From NCBI GenBank assembly GCA_938008665.1, contig CALLKA010000093.1:1-26949 (forward strand): 26,949 nucleotides of DNA. The letters are read 5' to 3'. The translations under genes and the position numbers were made by a program. Positions 16,838 to 24,298 of the stretch are shown in pieces. Under the pieces are notes generated by a model. It saw only the letters and a list, made by a program, of their open reading frames with translations. It ran no database searches and had not been told where the DNA came from. Position 1 is the first letter of the stretch; every line of letters starts with the position of its first letter. Source of the stretch: an uncultured Bacteroidota bacterium. GTDB lineage: Bacteria; Bacteroidota; Bacteroidia; Chitinophagales; Chitinophagaceae.

Positions 16838-16964
16838 AAAAGAAAGGTAGCTGACTCGCAACAACAGTGACACACTGTAAGCATTATTTATTTTGAGGAA
16901 CAAAATCAACAACGCTTTACTGAGGCGTTCATTACCTTACATACATTTAGTAATTACACCCCAT

Positions 16965-17600
16965 TTATTTATTCGGTTGTGGCGTATAACGCAAATAAGG
17001 TTTTACTATATTCAAGCCTTTGGGGAATTTAACTAAAGCATCTTCTGTTTTTATGGCTGGTACCACAATCACATCTTCTCCATCTTTCCAATTCGCAGGG
17101 GTAGCCACACTATAATTGGCTGTCAACTGCAAAGAATCAATCACTCTTAACACTTCAACAAAATTTCGCCCAGTGGAAGCGGGATAGGTAATAAATAATT
17201 TTACTTTTTTATCTGGTCCAATAATAAACAAAGAACGAACTGTGAAAGTTTCTGAAGCATTTGGATGAATCATATCATAGGCGTTAGCCACTGCTCTATC
17301 CTCATCTGCGATAATTGGGAATCCCACATGCACATGTTGTGTTTCATTAATATCACTAATCCATTTGTTATGGCTTTCAACGCCATCCACACTGAGCGCT
17401 AAAACTTTTACATTGCGTTTCGCAAATTCTTCTTGCAATGCTGCAGTGCGGCCTAATTCGGTAGTACATACAGGTGTAAAGTCAGCAGGATGTGAAAATA
17501 AAATTCCCCAACTATCGCCAAGGTATTCATGAAAGCTGATGTCTCCAATATTTGTTTTTGCTTTGAAATCGGGCGCAATATCCCCTAATCTTAAACTCAT
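16965..17600 (-). CDS. 1-Cys peroxiredoxin (Prx6 type)
   Basis: A 211-residue thiol peroxidase that would reduce hydrogen peroxide and organic peroxides in the cytoplasm. The peroxidatic cysteine is Cys45 in HPADFTPVCTTELGR. It is the only cysteine in the protein, so there is no resolving cysteine, which together with the length and the extended C-terminal domain (PANWKDGEDVIVVP) marks the Prx6 group. It lies downstream of rimM but has its own candidate promoter with a palindrome over the -33 region. Confidence 0.95.
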   Translation of the reverse strand: MSLRLGDIAPDFKAKTNIGDISFHEYLGDSWGILFSHPADFTPVCTTELGRTAALQEEFAKRNVKVLALSVDGVESHNKWISDINETQHVHVGFPIIADEDRAVANAYDMIHPNASETFTVRSLFIIGPDKKVKLFITYPASTGRNFVEVLRVIDSLQLTANYSVATPANWKDGEDVIVVPAIKTEDALVKFPKGLNIVKPYLRYTPQPNK

Positions 17601-17636
17601 AATGCTGTTTTTTTATAGTGAGAATACAAAGATATG

Positions 17637-17644
17637 TATTTCCT
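17637..17644 (-). promoter_or_regulatory. Candidate -7 box of the peroxiredoxin gene
   Basis: The minus strand reads TATCTTTG, matching TAnnTTTG, 36 bases before the ATG at 17600. This predicts a leader of roughly 30 bases, unlike the near-leaderless cases in this window. No TTTG is found at -33, where a palindrome lies instead. Confidence 0.5.
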
Positions 17645-17652
17645 ACTAATTT

Positions 17653-17667
17653 AGTAGACTTTTGTGT
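17653..17667. promoter_or_regulatory. Perfect palindrome upstream of the peroxiredoxin promoter, candidate operator
   Basis: CTACTAA-t-TTAGTAG is a perfect 7-base inverted repeat with a one-base centre. It starts 8 bases upstream of the -7 box and extends over the place where the -33 box should be. A regulator bound here would either block RNA polymerase or replace the missing -33 contact. Which regulator binds is unknown. Confidence 0.5.
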
Positions 17668-17692
17668 AAAAAAATTTAAATTTATTTTGTGG

Positions 17693-18220
17693 CTATTCCG
17701 ATGCGGTGCTATATAAATCCAACAAGCCATCCGGGAGCGAAACCGTGACCGTTTTTTTTGCGTGATCCACTCCCTTTAAACTTTCTTCATGTAAAGGTAT
17801 ATAGGCTTCCTGACCTTGGTATAATATGGTTAACATTAACTGATGCGGTTGCTCAATAACTTCGAGCACCTGCCCTAAATCAATACCATTTTCATTGACC
17901 ATATAACCTAATAAAGCCAAAGGGGAACTTTTATCCACCAACTGCTGAAACTCCGCTTGTGGTAGCCACACTTTTTTGCTGATTAAAATTTGAGTGGCTT
18001 CCCTATTTTGAATACCCTCTATTTGTAAATGGGTTAAAGTATCTGTTTTTGCAACAGCGGATGTAATAAAATAAGGTATAAAGCTGGCTGTATTTTTTTC
18101 AACAAAGATGGCGTCAATGCCTTTAAAGTTGATGGGTTTACCTAATGCATGTTCAATGATTATTTGCCCACCAATACCATGCGCCGCCACAATTTTTCCG
18201 ATATGTATATATTCGCTCAT
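17693..18220 (-). CDS. rimM: Ribosome maturation factor RimM
   Basis: A 175-residue 30S assembly factor, of normal length. The N-terminal domain shows the family opening IGKIVAAHGIGGQIIIEH (residues 6-23), and the C-terminal PRC-barrel part contains LLGYMVNENGIDLGQVLEVI and YIPLHEESLKGVDHAKKTV. RimM acts on the 30S head region near bS16/uS19 during maturation. It follows rpsP, as in many bacteria, but a terminator and a candidate promoter lie between them, so its expression may be partly independent. Confidence 0.95.
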   Translation of the reverse strand: MSEYIHIGKIVAAHGIGGQIIIEHALGKPINFKGIDAIFVEKNTASFIPYFITSAVAKTDTLTHLQIEGIQNREATQILISKKVWLPQAEFQQLVDKSSPLALLGYMVNENGIDLGQVLEVIEQPHQLMLTILYQGQEAYIPLHEESLKGVDHAKKTVTVSLPDGLLDLYSTASE

Positions 18221-18245
18221 GGTATTGTTTTAAATGTTGCAAACA

Positions 18246-18253
18246 CAAAACTA
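18246..18253 (-). promoter_or_regulatory. Candidate promoter of rimM
   Basis: The minus strand reads TAGTTTTG, matching TAnnTTTG, 25 bases before the rimM ATG. A TTG at 18270-18272 lies 16 bases upstream, close to the expected -33 distance. This is the best two-part Bacteroidota promoter I see in the window, and it sits directly after the rpsP terminator. Confidence 0.5.
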
Positions 18254-18310
18254 ATTATTCGAAACAGAACAATTGGATTATGCCTGATTTTTTTGATAAG
18301 TATTGTTTAC

Positions 18311-18346
18311 AAAAAACCCCCGATACCGATAAACGGAACCAGGGGC
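18311..18346 (-). terminator. Intrinsic terminator after rpsP
   Basis: On the minus strand a stem begins GCCCC, pairs partly through CCG/CGG around a short loop, closes with GGGGG and runs into TTTTTT. It starts 26 bases after the rpsP stop codon and lies before rimM. It could reduce rimM transcription relative to rpsP. Confidence 0.8.
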
Positions 18347-18372
18347 TTTATTAAAGCTAGATTAATTTTAAA

Positions 18373-18879
18373 TTATTCTGCAGCTGGTGTTTCTTCTGCA
18401 GCAGGTGCTTCATCAGCAGCTACTGGTTCAGCTTCCGCAACTGGTGCTTCCGCAACAGGTTCAGCTACTTTCTTCACAACTGGAACATACACTTTTTTAG
18501 CAGCTTGTGCTTTTTTGTGTGCATCATTCTTGCTCGCTACATTCGCTTCATGCTCAGCAAACCAAGTTTGAAACTTAGCCATCGCAGTTGCCTCATCAAA
18601 TAAGTTTAATTTAACACCACGTAATAAGTGTTTTAAATAAAGAACTCCTTTGAAAGATAAAATACGGTGAACCGTGTCTGTAGGTTGTGCACCTTTGTTT
18701 AACCACTCTAAAGCTTTTTGACGATCCAATTGGATAGTCGCAGGAACTGTTAAAGGATTGTAAGTACCAATTTTTTGGATGAATTTACCATCTCTTGGTG
18801 CGCGTCCGTCGGCTACTACTATAAAGTAGAAAGGCCTTTTTTTACTACCATGACGCTGTAGTCTCATTTTTACTGCCAT
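18373..18879 (-). CDS. rpsP: 30S ribosomal protein bS16 with Ala/Glu-rich C-terminal extension
   Basis: Residues 1-85 are a typical bS16 (MAVKMRLQRHGSKKRPFYFI, then GKFIQKIGTYNPL and PTDTVHRILSFKGVLYLKH), a 30S body protein needed early in assembly. The protein is 168 residues long, about twice the E. coli length. Residues 86-125 form an extra, partly basic helical segment, and residues 135-168 are a low-complexity tail of Ala, Glu, Pro and Val (AEPVAEAPVAEAEPVAADEA). The tail is likely disordered and surface-exposed. It lies 121 bases after ffh and just before a terminator. A degenerate -7 box (TATCTTCG, 18926-18933) lies upstream. Confidence 0.97.
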   Translation of the reverse strand: MAVKMRLQRHGSKKRPFYFIVVADGRAPRDGKFIQKIGTYNPLTVPATIQLDRQKALEWLNKGAQPTDTVHRILSFKGVLYLKHLLRGVKLNLFDEATAMAKFQTWFAEHEANVASKNDAHKKAQAAKKVYVPVVKKVAEPVAEAPVAEAEPVAADEAPAAEETPAAE

Positions 18880-19000
18880 GTTAAATAGATATTTATTGGC
18901 GTTAACAAATAGGGTTAATAAGACGCGAAGATAATATAAAATGATGGAAAATGGTGCTTATTCCTAAAATAAATCATTAATTATACTGATAATCAATTAG

Positions 19001-20320
19001 TTACCTTCTTAAACCGGGCATTTTACCAGGCATCATCCCTCCAGACATTTGCTTCATCATCTGTTTCATTTGGTCAAACTGCTTAATGAACGCATTAATT
19101 TCTCCAATATCCTTACCCGACCCTTTCGCAATTCTTTGCTTTCTACTGGGTGAAAGTAAATCTGGATTCCGACGTTCCAATACTGTCATTGATTGAATGA
19201 TGGCTTCGACCCCCTTAAATGAATTATCGTTAATGTCTACATCTTTCAAACTTTTTCCCATACCCGGAATCATGCCCATTAAATCTTTGATATTACCCAT
19301 CTTTTTTATCTGCTGTATTTGGGTTAAAAAATCTTCAAAATCAAACTGATTTTTTCTAATTTTTTTCTCTAATTTTTTTGCTTCTGCTTCATCAAATTGC
19401 GCCTGTGCTTTTTCAACCAAAGAACTAATATCTCCCATCCCCAAAATTCTTTGCGCCATCCTGTCGGGATAAAAAATATCTAAGGTGTCCATTTTTTCAC
19501 CACTACTCATAAACTTGATCGGCTTATCAACAGTGTATTTAATTGACAGGGCAGCACCTCCTCTTGTATCCCCATCTAACTTGGTTAATACCACACCCGT
19601 GAAATCTAATCGCTCATTAAACACTTTGGCAGTATTCACTGCATCCTGCCCTGTCATTGCATCTACAACAAATAAAATTTCCTGTGGATGGATAGCAGAT
19701 TTAATATCAGCTACTTCATTCATCATTACTTCATCCACTGCCAAACGACCCGCTGTATCAACAATGATTACATTTTTATTATTTGCTTTTGCATATACCA
19801 ATGCATTTTGTACAATCGAAACGGCATTTTTATTTTCTCTTTCGACAAATATATCTACCCCAACTTGTTCTGCTAATACAGTTAATTGATCCATCGCAGC
19901 AGGACGATAGATATCTGCAGCAACTAATAAGGGCGATTTTTTTTGCGCTTTTAAATAAGTTGCTAATTTTCCTGAAAAAGTAGTTTTTCCGCTTCCTTGT
20001 AAACCTGCAACTAAAATAACGGTAGGGCTTTTAGACAAATCCAATAAAGAAGCAGATGATCCCATCAATGTGGTTAATTCATCCTGTACTATCTTAACCA
20101 TCAATTGACCAGGGCTAATTGCATTAATTACCTTTTCGCCAATGGCCTTATCTTTAATCTTATCTGTAAATTCCTTTGCAATTTTAAAATTGACATCCGC
20201 ATCTAACAATGCCTTACGAATATCCTTTAAGGTATTCGCCACATTTAAATCATTAATACGCGCCTGACCTTTAAGGTGCTTAAACGCCGATTCTAATTTT
20301 TCACTCAAACTATTAAACAT
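19001..20320 (-). CDS. ffh: Signal recognition particle protein Ffh
   Basis: A 439-residue SRP GTPase that, with 4.5S RNA, targets nascent membrane proteins to FtsY and SecYEG. An N domain (about 1-85) precedes the G domain with P-loop GLQGSGKTTFSGKLA (about 106-120), DTAGRLAVDE and TKLDGDTRGGAAL. The methionine-rich M domain follows (MIPGMGKS, then RKQRIAKGSG and a Met-rich tail QMKQMMKQMSGGMMPGKMPG). An upstream TTG at 20326 would add two residues; the ATG at 20320 is preferred. It is the first gene of the ffh-rpsP-rimM block. Confidence 0.98.
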   Translation of the reverse strand: MFNSLSEKLESAFKHLKGQARINDLNVANTLKDIRKALLDADVNFKIAKEFTDKIKDKAIGEKVINAISPGQLMVKIVQDELTTLMGSSASLLDLSKSPTVILVAGLQGSGKTTFSGKLATYLKAQKKSPLLVAADIYRPAAMDQLTVLAEQVGVDIFVERENKNAVSIVQNALVYAKANNKNVIIVDTAGRLAVDEVMMNEVADIKSAIHPQEILFVVDAMTGQDAVNTAKVFNERLDFTGVVLTKLDGDTRGGAALSIKYTVDKPIKFMSSGEKMDTLDIFYPDRMAQRILGMGDISSLVEKAQAQFDEAEAKKLEKKIRKNQFDFEDFLTQIQQIKKMGNIKDLMGMIPGMGKSLKDVDINDNSFKGVEAIIQSMTVLERRNPDLLSPSRKQRIAKGSGKDIGEINAFIKQFDQMKQMMKQMSGGMMPGKMPGLRR

Positions 20321-20340
20321 ACACAAATCATTATGGGCTG

Positions 20341-20348
20341 CAAATATA
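20341..20348 (-). promoter_or_regulatory. Candidate -7 box of ffh
   Basis: The minus strand reads TATATTTG, matching TAnnTTTG, 20 bases before the ffh ATG. The predicted leader is about 15 bases. There is no clear -33 TTTG. The rest of the 270-base gap up to the next gene on the other strand (20591) is AT-rich; I see no further gene or hairpin there. Confidence 0.45.
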
Positions 20349-20590
20349 GGCCATCACTTTGAGTGTTGTTTAAGTTAATAAGGCGAATTGATTATTTTTT
20401 TTATGAACTTTAGCTATATTTTAAGTTTTCACAATAATATGATTATCAATTACTTATACCGAATTTAGAAAATATTCTGTGCTGCCTTAAAAAGGTGTGA
20501 ATGAATTAACAAAAAAAATACTTGGAACCTACCAATTATTTAATATCATTGCAACTAACGAGCCCAAATTAAAGCGGCATTCGATTTTAT

Positions 20591-20977
20591 ATGAGTAAGA
20601 AACAATTATTTACACTTGAATTTCCTGTGAGATGCTCACCTAATATATTATTTGAGTTTTTATCCACTGCATCTGGTTTACAAGAATGGTTTGCTGATAA
20701 AGTGGACGAATGGGAAAACGTTTTTAGTTTTTCATGGAATGGTGGTGTACCTGATAAGGCTGAATTATTAGACCAAGAAGCAGATAAATTCATCAAATTC
20801 AAATGGCTTCATAGTGATAAAAATGAATATTTTGAATTCAGAATTGAGAAAACCGAAATCTCAAATCAGACCATTTTAATTATCAAGGATTTTGCTGAAA
20901 AAAATGAAATTAAAGACCAAAGCCAACTTTGGGAATATCAAATTAAAGAGCTATTTCATCGCGTTGGTGGTAGCTAG
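20591..20977 (+). CDS. START-like (SRPBCC superfamily) domain protein
   Basis: A 128-residue cytoplasmic protein with a helix-grip (START/AHSA1-like) pattern. It has an opening strand KKQLFTLEFPVRCSP, a helix NILFEFLSTASGLQEWFADKV with the typical LxxWFA motif, several strands (FSFSWNG, KFIKFKW, YFEFRIEKTE, TILIIKDFA) and a C-terminal helix. Such domains bind hydrophobic ligands in a cavity; the ligand is unknown. The gene lies 14 bases before an LptF/LptG-family permease, an arrangement I associate with Bacteroidota, so a lipid-linked role is possible but unproven. Confidence 0.82.
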   Translation: MSKKQLFTLEFPVRCSPNILFEFLSTASGLQEWFADKVDEWENVFSFSWNGGVPDKAELLDQEADKFIKFKWLHSDKNEYFEFRIEKTEISNQTILIIKDFAEKNEIKDQSQLWEYQIKELFHRVGGS

Positions 20978-20991
20978 CTAGTACTTTAACA

Positions 20992-22419
20992 TTGTTCAAA
21001 AAATTAGACATACTAATTCTGCGCGCATTTATTGCGCCGTTTTTGGCTGCATTGGCCATTTGTATATTTGTGTTAACGATGCAGTTTTTTTGGTTGTACA
21101 TTGATGATTTAGTAGGTAAAGGACTTGACTTTATCACCATTATAGAATTAATTGGACTAGTGTCTGTAAGTACTTTCACCACTGCTCTTCCTTTGGCATT
21201 GTTGTTTTCGTCCATTATGACTTTTGGTAATTTAGGCGAAAGCTTTGAACTGGTTGCAATAAAAGCCGCAGGTATTCCATTGACGCGCTTTATGCGTCCC
21301 TTATTTTTATTTGCCGTTTTATTAGCCGGACTTGCTTTTTTGTTTGCGAATAATATCATTCCGGTAACGCAAATGAAACTCACCAATTTAAAATATGAAA
21401 TTATTGTCGCCAAGCCCGCTATTGATTTAAAAGAAGGTGTTTTTTATGATAAGATAGATGGCTATGTTATTAAATTAGGGAAAAAAGAAGCGAACGATAG
21501 TATTATACATAACATTGTAATTTTTGAGAAAAGATATGGATTGCAAGACAACTACTTAATTGCAGAATCAGGCGTAATGCGTGTATCCTCGAATAAAAAG
21601 TTTTTAGAATTTATCATGTACAACGGATGGCGATACCAGGAAAGAGGCCTTAGATCCACTACTAATACTGAATTTACCAGACTCTATTTTAAAGAATATA
21701 AAAAGGTATTTGACTTAAAAAGCTTTCAACTCAACAAATCAAACGATATTTTATACGATCCAAAAATGTTGAGTGTTCGACAATTAGGTAAAGCGATTGA
21801 TTCTATTTCCAATATGGATAGTTTTTTTGTAAAAAGAACAGAACAAGAGTTGACCCCCTACTTACGTTTTTTGTTATACAAAGACAGCACCCAATTATTT
21901 GGCAAAAATAAATTGAAAACGCCAATAAAAAAATTAGCCCAAATGATACCGGATTCCGTTGCAGTGGGTGTGAGTGAAGCGGCGGGCTATCAATTGTCTT
22001 CCATTGATAATAATTTTAAAATGCTAGGGCAAATTTATACTGAAAATAAAAACGCAGTAGCCATACATAGTATTGAATGGCATCGAAAATTCACCTTGTC
22101 TTTTGCATGCTTAGTACTCTTTCTAATCGGTGCACCGCTCGGTTCCATTATCCGAAAAGGAGGCTTGGGAACCCCTATGATTTCTGCAATTATCTTTTTT
22201 GTATTCTTTTTTCTATTTAACAATTTTGGCGAAAAGCTAGCTAAGTCAGGACAATGGTCGGTATACAGTGGCATGTGGTTATCATCCATGATTTTAGTCC
22301 CCATTGGTTTGTTTTTAATTTATAAGGCCATGCGTGATTCCCAGCTATTTAACCAGGAATTTTACTACCGACTTTTACAACCAATTAAAGTAACTTTACG
22401 TAAGTACTTTAAAAAATAA
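20992..22419 (+). CDS. LptF/LptG (YjgP/YjgQ) family permease, TTG start
   Basis: A 475-residue membrane protein with three N-terminal helices (about 14-34, 50-78, 100-120), a large periplasmic domain (about 125-360) of beta-jellyroll type, and three C-terminal helices (about 366-386, 392-410, 424-445). This is the layout of LptF and LptG, which with LptB2 extract lipopolysaccharide from the inner membrane. Family segments include LPLALLFSSIMTFGNLGE with ELVAIKAAGIP after it, and LFLIGAPLGSIIRKGGLG. The start must be TTG: an in-frame stop lies at 20971 and no ATG or GTG lies between it and the first helix. Which of LptF or LptG it replaces cannot be told. Confidence 0.92.
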   Translation: MFKKLDILILRAFIAPFLAALAICIFVLTMQFFWLYIDDLVGKGLDFITIIELIGLVSVSTFTTALPLALLFSSIMTFGNLGESFELVAIKAAGIPLTRFMRPLFLFAVLLAGLAFLFANNIIPVTQMKLTNLKYEIIVAKPAIDLKEGVFYDKIDGYVIKLGKKEANDSIIHNIVIFEKRYGLQDNYLIAESGVMRVSSNKKFLEFIMYNGWRYQERGLRSTTNTEFTRLYFKEYKKVFDLKSFQLNKSNDILYDPKMLSVRQLGKAIDSISNMDSFFVKRTEQELTPYLRFLLYKDSTQLFGKNKLKTPIKKLAQMIPDSVAVGVSEAAGYQLSSIDNNFKMLGQIYTENKNAVAIHSIEWHRKFTLSFACLVLFLIGAPLGSIIRKGGLGTPMISAIIFFVFFFLFNNFGEKLAKSGQWSVYSGMWLSSMILVPIGLFLIYKAMRDSQLFNQEFYYRLLQPIKVTLRKYFKK

Positions 22420-22423
22420 AATC

Positions 22424-23155
22424 ATGTCAAATTCAACCCAAAATCGACGCCAGTTTATTAAAACATCTGGTAAAGCGGGTATGGCCATTGCAGCTATGCC
22501 TATAATGTCATCATTTGCAAATAAAAATTTGGATATAACGGCCTTTCAGCAACACCCGTTGCCTTATGCTTTTAATGCATTAGAGCCCTTTATTGATGCG
22601 ATGACCATGGAAATTCATTACACAAAACATGCAGCAACTTACGCGACCAATTTGAAAGATGCTTGTGTGGCTGAAAAAGTCGATACTACCCAAATGGCAT
22701 TCACCGATTTGATAAAAAATATTTCACACTATAGTCCTAAAATGCGCAATAATGCAGGTGGTCATTATAACCATGAACTATTCTGGCAATTAATGAAGCC
22801 GGCCCCAGCAACTGCGCCGTCTGGAACTTTAGCTGACGCAATTACAAAAACCTTTGGCTCCTTTGACACATTCAAAACTGCTTTTGGCGATGCTGCAAAA
22901 ACAAGATTTGGAAGTGGCTGGGCATGGTTGATTGTTAAAAAAGAAGGCGGCTTAGCAATAAGTTCTACGCCTAATCAAGATAACCCATTGATGGATATTG
23001 CGGAAGTGAAAGGATTTCCAATTCTAGGTTTGGATGTTTGGGAACATGCTTATTATTTAAAATATCAAAATAAGCGCCCTGACTATATCAACAATTGGTG
23101 GAATTTGGTGAATTGGGAATTTGTACAAAAAAGATACGATGAGGCAAATCATTAA
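22424..23155 (+). CDS. Tat-exported superoxide dismutase, Mn type
   Basis: A 243-residue Fe/Mn superoxide dismutase that disproportionates superoxide. The N-terminus carries a twin-arginine signal (NRRQFIKTSG, residues 7-16) and a mildly hydrophobic stretch ending near residue 32, so the enzyme should be folded in the cytoplasm and exported to the periplasm. The metal ligands are His65, His117, Asp204 and His208 (LDVWEHAYYLKY). Gly in AGGHYNHELFW with Gln185 in TPNQDNPLM is the pattern of E. coli SodA, favouring manganese, though a metal-flexible enzyme is possible. It begins 4 bases after the LptF/G-family gene, so it is probably in the same operon. Confidence 0.95.
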   Translation: MSNSTQNRRQFIKTSGKAGMAIAAMPIMSSFANKNLDITAFQQHPLPYAFNALEPFIDAMTMEIHYTKHAATYATNLKDACVAEKVDTTQMAFTDLIKNISHYSPKMRNNAGGHYNHELFWQLMKPAPATAPSGTLADAITKTFGSFDTFKTAFGDAAKTRFGSGWAWLIVKKEGGLAISSTPNQDNPLMDIAEVKGFPILGLDVWEHAYYLKYQNKRPDYINNWWNLVNWEFVQKRYDEANH

Positions 23156-23211
23156 TTAGTTGAAAGCGCAACCCTACATTAGTATAATTATTTTTTATCA
23201 ATTTCCCATAA

Positions 23212-24198
23212 GTGCAAAAATCAAAACAAAATTTAAAGATTCAATTTTTTGTTACTAGTTTAAGTATCGTTTTGTTTGTACTTAAATTTGTTGCTTACTA
23301 TATGACCCATTCCTTATCCGTACTGTCGGATGCTTTGGAAAGTATTGTAAATGTAATGGCTGGGTTGATTGGATTATACAGCCTTTATGTAGCTTCAAAA
23401 CCCAAAGACAAAGACCACCCCTATGGTCATGGTAAGGCAGAATTTGTATCGTCCGCTTTTGAAGGAAGTTTAATTATAACCGCAGGTGGAATTATTTTGT
23501 ATGAGTCCATTATTACTTTTTTTGAACCAAGTAGTTTACACAACTTAGACAATGGTATTTGGGTATTGCTATCTACTGCTGTTTTAAACATGGTTGCTGG
23601 ATTAATTGCAAAAGCCATTGGTAAAAAAAATAATTCATTAGCGCTCACTTCTAGCGGACAACATTTATTAATAGATAGTTTCACTACCTATGCCGTGGTT
23701 ATTGGCATTGGACTTGTGTTGTATACTGGGTATAATGGCATTGATACTAGCATAGCTATTGGCATGGGTATATGGATCATCTACAATGGTTATAAAATTA
23801 TTAGAGAATCACTAGCTGGAATTATGGATGAAGCAGATATGGCTTTATTGGATGCGGTTATACAAGAATTAAATTTATCTCGACATACCAACTGGATTGA
23901 TTTACATAATTTGAGGGTAATTAAATATGGCGCATTAATGCACATTGATTGTCATTTAACAGTGCCTTGGTATTTCAATGTGAATGAGGCACATGCTGCG
24001 GTAGATGAATTTACTAAATTGATAAAAAATAAATTTGGGGATAGTGTTGAATTTTTTGTGCATACCGATGGTTGTATGCCATTTAGTTGTGCAATTTGTA
24101 CCATTGAAAATTGCGAAAAACGAAGTGCTCCTTTCAAACAAAAACTAGCATGGAATAGAGAGAATATATTATCAGATTTGAAACATCAATTAGTGTAA
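23212..24198 (+). CDS. Cation diffusion facilitator family transporter with Cys-rich C-terminus
   Basis: A 328-residue divalent metal exporter of the CDF family with six helices and a C-terminal cytoplasmic domain. DHPYGHGKAEFVS (68-80) is the HPxGHxxxE loop, and His151/Asp155 (HLLID) form the helix-5 half of the transport site. The helix-2 half is unusual: SDALESIVN (39-47) offers Glu43 and Asn47 where H/D-xxx-D is usual. The tail holds Cys288, 293, 296 and 301, a CxxxxCxxCxxxxC pattern. The start is GTG, with a stop codon directly upstream; the next ATG would remove most of helix 1. It follows the superoxide dismutase by 56 bases. The transported metal is unknown. Confidence 0.9.
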   Translation: MQKSKQNLKIQFFVTSLSIVLFVLKFVAYYMTHSLSVLSDALESIVNVMAGLIGLYSLYVASKPKDKDHPYGHGKAEFVSSAFEGSLIITAGGIILYESIITFFEPSSLHNLDNGIWVLLSTAVLNMVAGLIAKAIGKKNNSLALTSSGQHLLIDSFTTYAVVIGIGLVLYTGYNGIDTSIAIGMGIWIIYNGYKIIRESLAGIMDEADMALLDAVIQELNLSRHTNWIDLHNLRVIKYGALMHIDCHLTVPWYFNVNEAHAAVDEFTKLIKNKFGDSVEFFVHTDGCMPFSCAICTIENCEKRSAPFKQKLAWNRENILSDLKHQLV

Positions 24199-24298
24199 TT
24201 TTTGAAAAATGTTTTGTCTATCGCCCATGTTTATCAAATAATTATGCTTAAAAATATGAATTGAAATAAATAAAATACTTAATTAAAATTAATTCAAA

